Shown here one piece after another: positions 9,712 to 21,806 of a DNA stretch of 64,000 bases. The notes below the pieces were generated by a model. That model worked only from the letters and a program-made list of their open reading frames with translations. It did no database searches and was not told the DNA's origin. Source of the DNA: Gracilaria gracilis (lineage: Eukaryota; Rhodophyta; Florideophyceae; Gracilariales; Gracilariaceae); contig JARGSG010000014.1 of the NCBI GenBank assembly GCA_030374805.1, positions 372,001 through 436,000 on the forward strand. Direction: 5' to 3'. Made by a program: the position numbers and the translations under genes. Numbering within the stretch: the stretch's first letter is position 1; each line of letters starts with the position of its first letter.

Positions 9712-9749
9712 CCAATCAGGTTTGGTTGTGAGATACACTGCCCAATCAG
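9712..9749 (+). promoter_or_regulatory. paired CCAAT boxes upstream of enolase
   Basis: Two identical CCAATCAG octamers start at 9712 and 9742, 30 bases apart and 167-197 bases upstream of the enolase ATG. They are classical NF-Y type sites. A similarly spaced pair lies upstream of the hibernation-factor gene. Confidence 0.6.
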
Positions 9750-9908
9750 AGCGCGTCTTCGCACGCAGATGCACTCGCGTAATGCGATCGCGCGTTGCCC
9801 GTCGTACAGCGTCCTCATCGCTCAGCGTGTCTTGAAAAAGCTTGAACCTCGCGTTCATCGCCCTCGTCTGTCGGCTCCATCCTCTCACTGTTGAGCCTAT
9901 CCTTCACG

Positions 9909-11515
<1,607 letters not shown>

Positions 11516-11993
11516 GGCCTGGACTTTTTTGCTGTGACAGACATCACGTTCCATGATGGAACTTCCATTGTAATGGCGATGGTGGTGCTCTTTCGAAGCA
11601 AGCTTTGCATCTGGTAAAGCCGCTATGAGCTTTTAAAGGTGAAGACCACGAAGACGTTGATGTGCATCGTAGCTACAGGTACTCTCCTCTACCGCTTAGC
11701 TCTACCAAGGGTATTTGCGGAGGTAGACGTCCTGATGCGCTCCATTCCCGGCTATGATTTTTGAAAATTCAAAACCAAAATCTAGCGGGAACAACCTCAA
11801 AGGCGAAGTTGTTCATCCATTGTTTGGGCTATTGAGCTACAGGGTATTGGACAAGTTCGCCGACAATGCCAAGCCCAACCGAGTAGGAACACACTCTTCT
11901 TCGCCCCACGTCCCATCTTGACACGCTGCCCCACAGTTTCTTTCCGCATCCTCGCAGCAACGGCCTTGTCGCCGCTCTGCCTTGTAGCCCTCC
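11516..11993. other. intergenic, ASPM promoter region
   Basis: A 478-base gap between two head-to-tail genes. No gene or repeat is recognised; minus-strand frames here are shadows. Confidence 0.45.
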
Positions 11994-14900
11994 ATGTTTC
12001 AGCGGAATGGTCTCCCGGCCAGAGAAAACGATCGAAGCGCTTCGAACACCCTGCCTCCCGCAACTGTCCGGAAGCGGCTGTTCCCGACTCCTCTAATCTC
12101 GCGAAATCTTAAAGCGCTTCGTCCGTCTCTTTCGTCAACTTCAGCGCCACTAGATAACCCCAAGGACCTCGTACACACTCCACTACCGCCCATTCCCCCT
12201 TCGAGCACCAAGCTATCACTGGCGCCATCGTCGGTTCGCCGTTCGTCTCATGCTCGACCATCTATCGCATCTTTGAAGGGTACGCCCTCTATAAGGAAGA
12301 AGTATGTGGTGGACACCCCAGAATTCTGGCTTCAGCGTCAGGTGGATGACCTTACTGCTTGGCTTAACCATGAGCTTGGTGACCCTTCACAATCGCCGTT
12401 TTTCTTCCCAACACCTGCGTATGCGACCTCCGACATCTTTGTCGCCAGTTATGCATCGCTATTGCGCTTCTGCAACGACACGACGTTCAGAGCCGATGTT
12501 CAGCGCCTTGGGAAACGCGTGAGGGAAGCAAACCTATCCTTCAGCCCGGATATCAACGTGGCAACTGAACCATCCAAGTTTGAGCAGTTTGTGTCTCTGC
12601 TCACCTTTTCATACAACCCCACATGGTTGCTTCTCGGTCTCAGCGTCATACTCCGCACCAACTTTGCCATTCAGATCGACCAAATCTTGCAGCAAACTGA
12701 AAACGCCAGTGACAGAGTAGATATTGCCGCGTTGCAAAACCAACTGGTTGACCACATTCTGCGCACGCAGTTAGCTGCAGAGAAGCCTGCACTTTCGTCG
12801 TTCACGTTGAAGAGCCCTCGCGCCGCACATGTGGCACCGAGCGGGATTGCCGCTTTGAAACAAAATGGTCTGGTATTACACCGCGCGCTCTTGCTCATCC
12901 TTCTATTGGATCAGGCAAACCGGAACCGCGACGTCACCAGCAATACTCGCATGCCCTTATTCAAGCCTAAGTCATCGGCTCACAAATCGCAAGAGGTCAT
13001 GGACAGGTTGTGCAAGATCTGCATGTCCGACCCGACCCCTTTGAACCGTTTCCTGAGCAACCGCGGCTACAAACTTCAGTATGACTGCCCCGTATGGAAG
13101 AGAAACAGCAGCTTTGTGGTTCGAGACCTGTCCACAGACCTTCGAGATGGTATTCGGTTGTGCAAACTTGCAGGTTTGCTCACTGGCGATCCACATGTAC
13201 TGCAGCAAGTGAAGTTCTCGTTTCAGTCATGTGCGAGCGATACGAAGAGAACGGGAAGGCATTCGCTGAATGTCATGATGGCCTTGGACTCCATCAAATC
13301 GTACGCATCCAAGCGCCTTGGTGCAAAAGTGAATTGGAACGCAACGGTGAAGGATATCACGGAAGGGGACGTTTCCAAAACAGTGGCCCTCCTGTGGCAA
13401 ATTGTGGAACTTTGGATTGAGGCCAAGCTTCTGAACCACAAAATGTTGCAAGAGAAGCTGGCGGAAGCACAGGATGAGTTTCGAAGCAAGGCTGCAGACG
13501 CGGTGTGGTGCAGATCCCCCGGAGCTTTTCGGGAACTGAGTCCAAGTATTAAAAGTCCCAGCAGATTAGTTATATATGAACAGGCGGACAAGAACTGCAT
13601 TCAAAAGCTGCTCTTGTGGTGTGCTGCCGTTTGTGGGATTCACAGGATCAAGGTTGTGGACTTTACTGAAAGTTTTCGGGACTGCGTTGTTCTGTGCCTC
13701 CTATTGAACCACCTGCACCCTCATACGGTTGACATGAACGCCATTACTCGGGTACTCCCAGCCGAACTAAGGGGCGAGCAGGACTCTTTGAAAGAACTTG
13801 AAATCGTGCAGAGCAATATCACTCATTTCGAGAATGCTTGTCGGCGGCTTGGTGCGATGCCGAACATTTCGATTTCGGCTAAGGCCTCTCTTGCGCCAGC
13901 GTTTATTTCGGAGCTGAAGGAAGAATCATTTGGGCGTGTCATGGTCCTCATGACGGCGTATGTGTTCAGCCGAGCACAAATCAGCAGAAGAGGGAAAGAG
14001 AATCTTGAGTATGTGAGTCAGTTTGCCGAAGGGTGGGAAGACTTTAGCTACGCAGCATCACCGTCCACAAGGGATTTAGACAGGCAGTTTTTAGGGGGCA
14101 ACTTTTCTTTGACACCTAGTTCTCACAACTCGGAAGACAACGAGACTACTCTTACTGATGAGGGGGGACACGGGCTAGAGGATGAAGATGTGCCTAGCCT
14201 TGTGGTGGCATCCGTTGACCTGTCGTCGCCTCTGACGTCGCATGTGGCAAGTACTGAGGTATATAGCCCACATGCTGCGGTCACACCTTTGTCAAACCCC
14301 AAAACAACGCCGTCGGGTAGAGTTGCGGGAAACTCCAGCGTCTGCCGTGATCCTATGGGTAGTGAAGAGAAACGCAAGCAGAAAGCCGCAGAGGTGATTC
14401 TCTCCAACTACAAAGCGTTTCAGGTTCGAAAGAAGACGATGACGGAGAAGGAAAGTACTGTGTTGCTGCAAAATGTTGCACGTGGTTTCTTGGCTCGTTG
14501 TGACCATGGAAACCTGGTGCGCAGGAAAGAATCGTTTGCCAAACAGCTTGAGAGCGAGTTTTGGAAACGAGAATCGGCCGCCCAGTCGGAGGATGTTTTG
14601 AAGTTCAATGGAGAAGTGTGTGACGTGCAAGAGGACCGACAAGAGGCCTTGAATAGCTATCGATTGTGTTCGAAATCTCTTGAGGATGTAGGAAAAGCAA
14701 TGACACTTCTTCCGAGTCACTTGAAGAAAATTGATGAGTACGTGCAAGCAATGCTCTCACATGAACACACACTCCGGAACCAGCAGGCGCAAGAAATAGT
14801 GTCGAGTGGAGTAGATCTTTCGCCCCATGTGAATGCGAAGATTGGTGCAATCGCTAGCCCGAATGATCAACAAGTCGTGCATGGAATTGCTTTGATGGAG

Positions 14901-17900
14901 ACCATGGAAGACGCAGAGTTCTTGGATCAACAGCCAGAGACTCCAACTTCCAATCTGTTGAAACGACCCATCGACACCTCCACACCAGGAGCGGAAAGTC
15001 AAGTGTATCGAACACCATGGACAACATTTCGACCCAGACCAGGTGTCAGGCATTATGAAGAAACTCCATCTGACCGCTTCTGTTGGTATACGCCAAGCCC
15101 CAAAATTGGAGACTCCGCCATTCTGGAGGAAGGGCCACATGAGGAATCCCAAAGCGTTGTTCGACCCCAGTCTAGTGTCGTGAGAGAGAACAATTCCGAA
15201 ATCACAAATGCATTAGTCTCTGGTGCGTCTGCCATGAACGATAATCATGCAGAAACCGAACAGAACGCGTCTCGCACGGAAGATCGTGGCATCTCGAAGG
15301 GGTTGTTATCGTCGGCAGTCGCTTTTGCAACAGCGCAGATTGGGCGTGCAGCACATCAATACTTTCTGCATAGCAGTCAAGTAGCTGGGGATATCGTTGC
15401 GCGGGCTGCGTATGATGCAGACGTGGCAGTGCAGCAGAACGCTCGGAACCAAGTGAAGCTGCAGGAGATGCCAGTTTCGAATGAAACAACGCAGCAAGTC
15501 GTGAACCGGACGTCCCCAAGCAACAGTTCACTATTTGAGGCCGGCTTGGGGCATGAAAGCGAATGTGGCGACGCATCCAGCCCTGATGGGAGCAGCGGAA
15601 ATGGTGAGTTTACATATCGGGATCAATCTCATGAAGATGCTAACTCTTCAAGAGATTCTGGGGACCCTGATGATGATACCCCTTGTTCCCCGGGATTGCA
15701 CGAGGACGGGACTGAGGCACTTTCCTGCTCGCCGTACAATTCGGAAAGCGGGAGCCTGCTGCAGAACATTGTGCAAGAGACACATGTTGAAGTACCTGAG
15801 ACGCGCTTATCCGAAGATACGTTCCGGAACGACTCGGTACGTGTCGAAGGAGGTGAGAGTCAAATGGGCAACATCGAATTCTCGTACTGGGATTCGAACA
15901 CAAATCTCTCTGTGGATTTCTCGCCCAGTGCCAATAGCAGCAAGCAAGTGGACTCCCGTATTTCTTCTCTTCCGAGCCCTAACCGTCCCTCAGATCTTGG
16001 GCCTTTGGAAGATGATACCCATGAAGGCGAGGGAAATATTGCCGGAAGGGATGATATTGGTGAAGAAGATCGGTTCGAGCCTATTGACGTGGGCGGCGAC
16101 GAAGAGATTGGCGAAGCCAGTCTTGAAACAGAAATCAGAACACGTATAACAGAAGCGTTGTCCTCAGCGGAAGCTGCGTTCGAAAACCATATGGACCGGA
16201 CACAAATGAGGCATGAGTTCGATGCCACAAGGAGAAGAGAGATAGACATGCGATACAAGGAACTTGATCAAGCTAGTATTGCGTCCATGAAGAGATTGGA
16301 GCATGAAGAAGAAAGACTTGAGCTTTCATGGGAAGCACTTGAACAAAAAGCCTTAACTGCGGAGCTTCCGTTTTCGATGGGCTTCGACTCTGATGAATTT
16401 ATCGCTCTCCTTCAAGATGATTCTAGTTTAGAATCGGGCAATTCTTGGGCAGAGAATGAAGTTGAACTTGGGTTTAACGATATAGATGCAATGCTTAACA
16501 CGAGAAGTGCTGAAGATTGCGAAATTGACAGAGAACTGTCTGAACTAGAGTATGAAAGGGAAGCTTCTTACGAAGCATTGAACAGTTCTGTCGAAAGTCT
16601 GGTGCGCACAATGATGACAGTCTCTTGTGTCCTAGCCGAACTTCGTTACACGGAGTATATGAAACGAATAGAGTTGAAGAGGGAACGAGAACGTCTTAAT
16701 TCCGAGCAAGAACGTCAAGGGTTGTATGAATTGTTCATCAAGTCCATGTGGGAGTACAAGATGAAGTTGGCTCGCATTGAAGGAGACCAAAAAGAATTAG
16801 AAGATGCTGCTGCAGCTTTGGATGAGAGACTGGAAGATACGGGATCCACTGTTTTCCAGCTACTTGAGGCCGATATTGATTCTAAGCTCATGCTCATTGA
16901 GCATGCGGAAGAAAGGGAAAGCGAGCGAGTTGAAGCGAATCTATTTACACGCGACCAAATCTGGTCGAAGCTTATGGAAACCGAAGGACTAATAGAGGCA
17001 TGTGAGGAACTGGAGCTTCCAGACTTCAAGGAGGAACTCCCAATCGAAGGAGACGATTACGAACTCGAAATGCATGGGCAACGAATATCGAATGACGGCG
17101 TGAAAGAGGCTCGCATCTCCCTTCCGCGGCATGCACAGCGGGATACCGCTGAGCAGGTGGTTCATAAAGCGGTTGAGGTAGTTTCAAAGAGCTACGCAGC
17201 GACTCCGGACCGTTTATCCACAGTTTTGACCGTATCTCAATCTCAAAACCCAACGTCGTCTTCCGCACTTGCTGGGAAAGACAAAGCGGAAATGGAACAC
17301 ATGGACGCGAACAAAGAAAGCCAAGACCCGGCCAATGCTGCTGCCGATGTTGATAACTTTGAGCACCTTTCTGTTCAGCTGAGTGCTTTCAAGATCAATT
17401 CTTCTCGGAAGTCTGTTGATAATGTCATGAGCAACCCTAGTTCGGCAAGCAAACTTCGGGCTCTTATTCGTAGGATTTCGACGGCAACTGCATCGCCGGT
17501 ACATCGTTTTTCATCATCCTCGAAGCGAATGAGTCCTTTGCGCCAAAGCCTTGTTTGTCAAAACATCATCAGGACGGTTCTGGTGGTGATGAGACACTTA
17601 CACAGGACTCCAGCACATATCCGGCTTATTGACTTGGGTCTGAGAATTGTTCGTGACTTCTGTGAGGTGCAGAACCGTGTAGCAGATCTTGTTTCTGTCG
17701 AGAACTGCATCGATGTGCTGGTTACCTGTGCCCAGTTCTATCGAGATCAGGAGAATACCCTAAAGTCGGCGGTTTCCATTCTGCACAATATTTCGGCTAA
17801 TGACAATGGACTGGCATTGATGAGGAAGAACCATTACATTCTGAGAAGATTGGAAGCGATCGATCACCTCCTCGAAACTGCCGCCGAGCAAGATAGAAAG

Positions 17901-18101
17901 AACCGATACCGAGTTCAATACGCCAAAATGATTGTCGAACAAGTTCAGCTGAGCAGAACTGGACAAAACCGACGACATCCGCTCCGAGATCATCTCGTTG
18001 TCGCTGAGAGCCTCAGTGCATTGCCTGAGCTGAGAATCCGCCCTTCTCATAATGTTCTGATATCATTGCTTGCGGACTTGAAATCAAAGGAAGTGTTGTG
18101 A
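11994..18101 (+). CDS. ASPM/abnormal spindle homologue, 2035 aa
   Basis: This giant single-exon gene encodes a spindle-pole protein that focuses microtubule minus ends and positions the spindle. Visible order: a Ser/Pro-rich basic N terminus; the W..Q...LTAWLN motif typical of Asp/ASPM (about residues 108-120); a first calponin-homology domain (about 365-475, DLRDGIRLCKLAGLL); a second CH domain (about 530-665, LLLWCAAVCGI ... FRDCVVLCLLLNHLHP); one or two IQ motifs (about 795-850, LLQNVARGFLARC); an acidic low-complexity region; a long Glu/Arg-rich coiled coil (about 1380-1680); and an ARM-like C terminus (about 1855-1985, VLVVMRHL...NCIDVLVTCAQFY...ILHNIS) as in ASPM. Vertebrate ASPM carries dozens of IQ repeats, whereas here the IQ array is minimal and the coiled coil takes its place. 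Start ATG 11994 is the first in frame. Confidence 0.9.
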   Translation: MFQRNGLPARENDRSASNTLPPATVRKRLFPTPLISRNLKALRPSLSSTSAPLDNPKDLVHTPLPPIPPSSTKLSLAPSSVRRSSHARPSIASLKGTPSIRKKYVVDTPEFWLQRQVDDLTAWLNHELGDPSQSPFFFPTPAYATSDIFVASYASLLRFCNDTTFRADVQRLGKRVREANLSFSPDINVATEPSKFEQFVSLLTFSYNPTWLLLGLSVILRTNFAIQIDQILQQTENASDRVDIAALQNQLVDHILRTQLAAEKPALSSFTLKSPRAAHVAPSGIAALKQNGLVLHRALLLILLLDQANRNRDVTSNTRMPLFKPKSSAHKSQEVMDRLCKICMSDPTPLNRFLSNRGYKLQYDCPVWKRNSSFVVRDLSTDLRDGIRLCKLAGLLTGDPHVLQQVKFSFQSCASDTKRTGRHSLNVMMALDSIKSYASKRLGAKVNWNATVKDITEGDVSKTVALLWQIVELWIEAKLLNHKMLQEKLAEAQDEFRSKAADAVWCRSPGAFRELSPSIKSPSRLVIYEQADKNCIQKLLLWCAAVCGIHRIKVVDFTESFRDCVVLCLLLNHLHPHTVDMNAITRVLPAELRGEQDSLKELEIVQSNITHFENACRRLGAMPNISISAKASLAPAFISELKEESFGRVMVLMTAYVFSRAQISRRGKENLEYVSQFAEGWEDFSYAASPSTRDLDRQFLGGNFSLTPSSHNSEDNETTLTDEGGHGLEDEDVPSLVVASVDLSSPLTSHVASTEVYSPHAAVTPLSNPKTTPSGRVAGNSSVCRDPMGSEEKRKQKAAEVILSNYKAFQVRKKTMTEKESTVLLQNVARGFLARCDHGNLVRRKESFAKQLESEFWKRESAAQSEDVLKFNGEVCDVQEDRQEALNSYRLCSKSLEDVGKAMTLLPSHLKKIDEYVQAMLSHEHTLRNQQAQEIVSSGVDLSPHVNAKIGAIASPNDQQVVHGIALMETMEDAEFLDQQPETPTSNLLKRPIDTSTPGAESQVYRTPWTTFRPRPGVRHYEETPSDRFCWYTPSPKIGDSAILEEGPHEESQSVVRPQSSVVRENNSEITNALVSGASAMNDNHAETEQNASRTEDRGISKGLLSSAVAFATAQIGRAAHQYFLHSSQVAGDIVARAAYDADVAVQQNARNQVKLQEMPVSNETTQQVVNRTSPSNSSLFEAGLGHESECGDASSPDGSSGNGEFTYRDQSHEDANSSRDSGDPDDDTPCSPGLHEDGTEALSCSPYNSESGSLLQNIVQETHVEVPETRLSEDTFRNDSVRVEGGESQMGNIEFSYWDSNTNLSVDFSPSANSSKQVDSRISSLPSPNRPSDLGPLEDDTHEGEGNIAGRDDIGEEDRFEPIDVGGDEEIGEASLETEIRTRITEALSSAEAAFENHMDRTQMRHEFDATRRREIDMRYKELDQASIASMKRLEHEEERLELSWEALEQKALTAELPFSMGFDSDEFIALLQDDSSLESGNSWAENEVELGFNDIDAMLNTRSAEDCEIDRELSELEYEREASYEALNSSVESLVRTMMTVSCVLAELRYTEYMKRIELKRERERLNSEQERQGLYELFIKSMWEYKMKLARIEGDQKELEDAAAALDERLEDTGSTVFQLLEADIDSKLMLIEHAEERESERVEANLFTRDQIWSKLMETEGLIEACEELELPDFKEELPIEGDDYELEMHGQRISNDGVKEARISLPRHAQRDTAEQVVHKAVEVVSKSYAATPDRLSTVLTVSQSQNPTSSSALAGKDKAEMEHMDANKESQDPANAAADVDNFEHLSVQLSAFKINSSRKSVDNVMSNPSSASKLRALIRRISTATASPVHRFSSSSKRMSPLRQSLVCQNIIRTVLVVMRHLHRTPAHIRLIDLGLRIVRDFCEVQNRVADLVSVENCIDVLVTCAQFYRDQENTLKSAVSILHNISANDNGLALMRKNHYILRRLEAIDHLLETAAEQDRKNRYRVQYAKMIVEQVQLSRTGQNRRHPLRDHLVVAESLSALPELRIRPSHNVLISLLADLKSKEVL

Positions 18102-19039
18102 GCTACATACTGTTTGCGAGGATCTCTCGCTTTATAGAGAGAACCCATGAGTTCACTTTCGGTGGGGCCTGTTCTTTCTGTAGACGAGAGCTGGAGTGGC
18201 ACTCTTGGTGTCAAAGACGTACCGCTTCACATCTTTGGTAGTGGTATTTGAACAAGGGCTACATTTTCGTTTTGGGCAAATTTGAGCAATCAAGCCGTTG
18301 AAGTGACTAACTATAGATATATCTGAACTCTCACGAGTAAAAGGAGTCTCAATTACTAGGAAATCCTGGCAGGCACAAGCCTTCCTGATTGCGGAGGAAC
18401 AAATATCTGACTAGTGTGTGCAACTTACTTACTGAAAATACCACAAAGTCCCTCGTCTCTTCCTCTTCCTCGCTCATTTACGAGTTAGCCTCACTACAAC
18501 GCAACGCAGACCGTCTGTTGAAGGAAACGTTCTCTTGCTACGTAAGCCAGTACTTTTCGAAACACTTCCAAGCCTCTTACGCTCTCGGAGAGAAGGGAGT
18601 GATAATTGTCTCGATTACGCCCGTTTCGGACATCTTCGGAACCCCTAGTTTTGATATTGTATATGGAGAGAATTTGTTCTCTTATTGGCGTTCAGACAAA
18701 CACAATTCACGTAGCCGTACTTCTCTCCTTCTTAAAGAGTAAGAACAAATGGAATGCAACATTGTGTAGCCCAAAGCTGGCATCCTCATTGCCCTCTACG
18801 ATAGCAGCTTCAGCAAAGACATCAGCGAGTTCTCTGTCGCATGCCTTTCCTTCTTTAACCTTCACGACTATGGGCGAGAAGGTGCGAAACATACTTTGGA
18901 TGAACTTTCTATATGAGTCCTTGTTGTTGAATAGTCGCTTGTTCACCACAAAAGAAAGGTAACTGCCTCGGTTTGCGCTTGTTGATACACTCTACCCTTT
19001 AAAAACGCAGGAACACGAAATGCTTCTATGCCACACACA
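18102..19039. other. gap with possible unassigned exons
   Basis: An ATG at 18147 opens a short, protein-like frame (MSSLSVGPVLSVDESW...) that meets a possible 5' splice site at 18237. A second frame at about 18390-18742 (LLKETFSCYVSQYF ... NLFSYWRS) and a third at about 18772-18915 also look coding. I could not join them with consistent phase, so no gene is called. Short AGAGA/TCTCT inverted repeats also occur. Confidence 0.3.
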
Positions 19040-19894
19040 TCAAGCGGACGAAGAACTTTGTCCAGATTTGATTGCCGCTCCGATCAAGTGTGCAACTCGC
19101 AAGCATTCTGGTATCTTTTGAGTTCCCGGTGGGGTACATCGATTCAGTAACATAGCAATATCCTGAGCTGTAGGTTTCTCAATGCGTTCCCCTGAAGGGC
19201 ACCTGTACTGAAAAACCCATTCATCTACCTGATGTATTGGACCCGCAGCTGCCAGTTTTCTTCGTCTCTCTTCTGCACAAGGCAGTTTCGCTATGGCGAT
19301 CAACATCTTTTCTATGTTCGGCTGTGCTCGCATAACGGCAACGACTGGCCTTTCCAAAACATCAGCAAGTTGTTGAATATCAATGACATTCAAACCCCCC
19401 ATTGTAACACCGTCAAGAAACACGGCATGGATTTGTTCATGAAATTTGCTGTTGCGAACTGTCTCGGCTAAGCAATCGCCGGCATTTAGACCATCCTGTA
19501 GTATTTGTCCACAGTAAAGCATACCTTCAAACCGGTCCAGGCTGGTTACAACCCCCACTGCATGAACTTCCGAGCCAGGGGTACGTGGGCGAGTCTGAAA
19601 CGGAGCGTCGTCGAAACCTAGGATACGAGGTGAGAGATTTCTCCTGCACACTTCAGATATAGACTTCACCATTGCATCGATAAACCGCTGCTCAGTTGTC
19701 CATGAACTTTCGAAGTTGTGACTTGGATTTCTGCTCCTGTATTTGTTGGGAAAATGAACTACGACACGCTGACCGGCACAATTCCAGGCTGGCAGCGCAT
19801 GCGAATTTCACATTGCTATTCAGGTGGAGAGCCTGCTTGTCCACTGAGAGATAACTTTCTAACTCAACTAACCTTTGGACTGTAGATGGTCCAT
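19040..19894 (-). CDS. DUF99 (endonuclease V-related) family protein; one intron proposed
   Basis: The body matches DUF99/UPF0215, a family related to endonuclease V and known mainly from archaea: RILGFDDAPF, AVGVVTSLDRFEGML, QIHAVFLDGVTMGGLNVIDI, LERPVVAVMRAQPN and the late hydrophobic LRVAHLIGAAI. Acidic residues of FDD and LDG would form the RNase H-like active site. The first ATG in the main exon is at 19672, but the same frame continues upstream with protein-like sequence (HFPNKY, SRNPSHNFESSW, TTEQRFIDAM) to a TGA. I propose exon 1 at 19873-19894 (ATG 19894, ending AAAG|GTTAGT), an intron at 19759-19872 (114 nt, ending GTCGTAG) and exon 2 at 19040-19758, for 246 aa in frame. The family call is strong; the first exon is inferred. 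It may act in nucleic-acid repair. Confidence 0.8.
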
Positions 19895-19929
19895 AAATGT
19901 TGTTCTCTCTCTCTCTCTCATTTATGAAA

Positions 19930-19954
19930 CGCGTACGTGAATTACTCGTACGCG
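19930..19954. repeat. 8-bp inverted repeat cgcgtacg/cgtacgcg
   Basis: Perfect 8-bp arms (19930-19937 and 19947-19954) around a 9-nt loop. It lies 36 bases upstream of the proposed DUF99 start. Confidence 0.7.
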
Positions 19955-20630
19955 GGGGTATGCTAAGAACCCCAACAACCTATAACACTTATCTCTACAC
20001 CGTAGCCACAAACCACAAATCAGTAGCCGTGCTACACTCACGGGGCTATAATATGGTACAACGAAAGTATTAGGTAGCTAAGGTGTTTTCGACCGCAGAA
20101 GCGTTTCGTTTGCGACGATTATCGCCTTCTTCTTCACTGAACCTCTCCATTCAACCTCTAGAGCTCGCCGCGTAAGGTGTACACCACGACAAGGCGCTTC
20201 GCATGTACCGCTTTTGTCGCCAAAGAAACCATTAACGACGTCCTTTCCACCCAACCCCTATATCGTCGGCGAGATCAGGTAAAAGAACCGGCGCGTAGCC
20301 TGCGTCATCTTCCGACCCAAGCGTAGTCCATCCCAGAAAACCCTGGAAAACCCCTGTCCAGAGGCTCCATTGAAGCTCTTCGTTCGAGGGAAAAAATTCA
20401 GGGAAAGGGCGGTTGGATCTTCTTCCGAAAACAGGCTCGTGACCGACTGCGTGCGTGCAGTTAGACGGGGGCCTTTTCACGACGTACCACCCAGGTCCGC
20501 GACGGCGACCGGCAAGCTGACCGGTCGCTTGGGCGAGTTTAACGACCTCCCGGGTCATAAATGTTGTTGTTGGTGATGATTAGATAGTTGACCTGTGCGG
20601 GCATTCATTTCTGCTGAATACATTCTACGG

Positions 20631-20654
20631 TTCGTACTCTTTTGAGAGTACGAA
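20631..20654. repeat. 10-bp hairpin
   Basis: The arms ttcgtactct and agagtacgaa are exact reverse complements with a 4-nt TTTG loop. The surroundings hold no gene. Confidence 0.75.
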
Positions 20655-21392
20655 ACACTATTCGCAGTGCTCGTGGGCCCTTGGCACCGGTACACTTCAG
20701 AGTCGATGAAACAGAAACAAGATTTTTCTCCATGCCTCCTGTGAAACGTGCTATCTCACATCGAAAGGATATAGATAACTCTCACATAGAACTAAACCTG
20801 CAGGCCAGAACCTATTTTTCTTGGTGCACTTCTGTTGTTGTCGTTGTTTATTGTCTTGGTCAAGCTTTTTTCCTTCATTAGGCACGAGCGGTACAGCATC
20901 ACTTTTCATAACTTTGGCCATCAACGAGTGAGTTCTTTATGACGGTATGATAGCAAGTGTACACTAAAACGTTTTTGACGTCGATATCGATCATGATGAA
21001 GTACGTCATTAACAGGTTTCCTCCCCAGTTCGCAGCGAAGTAAGTCTCCTTTCTAGAGTTCGATCATCGAGCATCAGTATAATGTCAGTATATATATGAT
21101 ATATATGATGTCGCTGCGCTCCAAGTAAGCGCCCAAAAACACGCTGCACGCGGCATTACCCGAAGTAATCGCCTGCAACAATCGAAGCAGCATCTACATA
21201 GTTATTTCTCCAATTGACCGGCTATACTAGCTATTGTCTTACCAGCTGAGATTCGTTCCATTCGTCAAAGGTCAAATTTCTTTCATCATCAAAGCACGTC
21301 CTTGTATGCTGACTCTTTATTGTCGTTACGACAAGCTGTACACCTCAAGTATGCCATCTTCCGAACATTCTATGTGCTTCTACAAAATTTCC

Positions 21393-21459
21393 AGAGCGAA
21401 TTGATCAGTTCTTGAACGATGTTCACTTGAACATCGTTCAAGAGCTGATCAATTCGCTC
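21393..21459. repeat. near-perfect 32-bp inverted repeat with a 2-nt centre
   Basis: The left arm (21394-21425, starting gagcgaattgatcag) and right arm (21428-21459, ending gatcaattcgctc) are reverse complements with a single G/T mismatch, separated by CT. Because the symmetry is so complete, both strands show near-identical open frames. It is a foldback or a fused pair of terminal repeats, not a gene. Confidence 0.9.
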
Positions 21460-21794
21460 CGATACTTTTCCATGAAAAACGCAGCGTGGGTCTTCGAAGC
21501 AAGACAGTTCGTGAGCCTTTTGTTCTCGTTCCGTCCTATCCAGTGCACATGTCTGACTTACTTGGGCCCACAAGCGCTGGTTGTAGCATTATTGATCATT
21601 TGTCGCGGTTGCGTATCAGCCTACGCTCAGTGATCTGAACTCTCTCGAAATCTGGCGCGGTAGTTCCCTTTCCTGGGTCAGCGACTGCGATGATAATGTT
21701 CAGAGGAGTCCAAAGCAGAGTGAACATGGGAGTTTGACAAGAAATCGGTAATATCCATCCCTACGCTTAAGCGATCTGACACTTGCTACATACA

Positions 21795-21806
21795 ATACCT
21801 TCGTAC
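21795..21806. promoter_or_regulatory. TACGAAGGTA element, copy 2 (reverse)
   Basis: An exact copy of the 10-base core in reverse orientation (ataccttcgtac). No gene start is nearby, so a promoter role here is unproven. Confidence 0.3.

Noticed and set aside
20232-20558. 108-residue frame on the minus strand
   Set aside because: It starts in a GC-rich patch with plus-strand overlap and has no recognisable motif.
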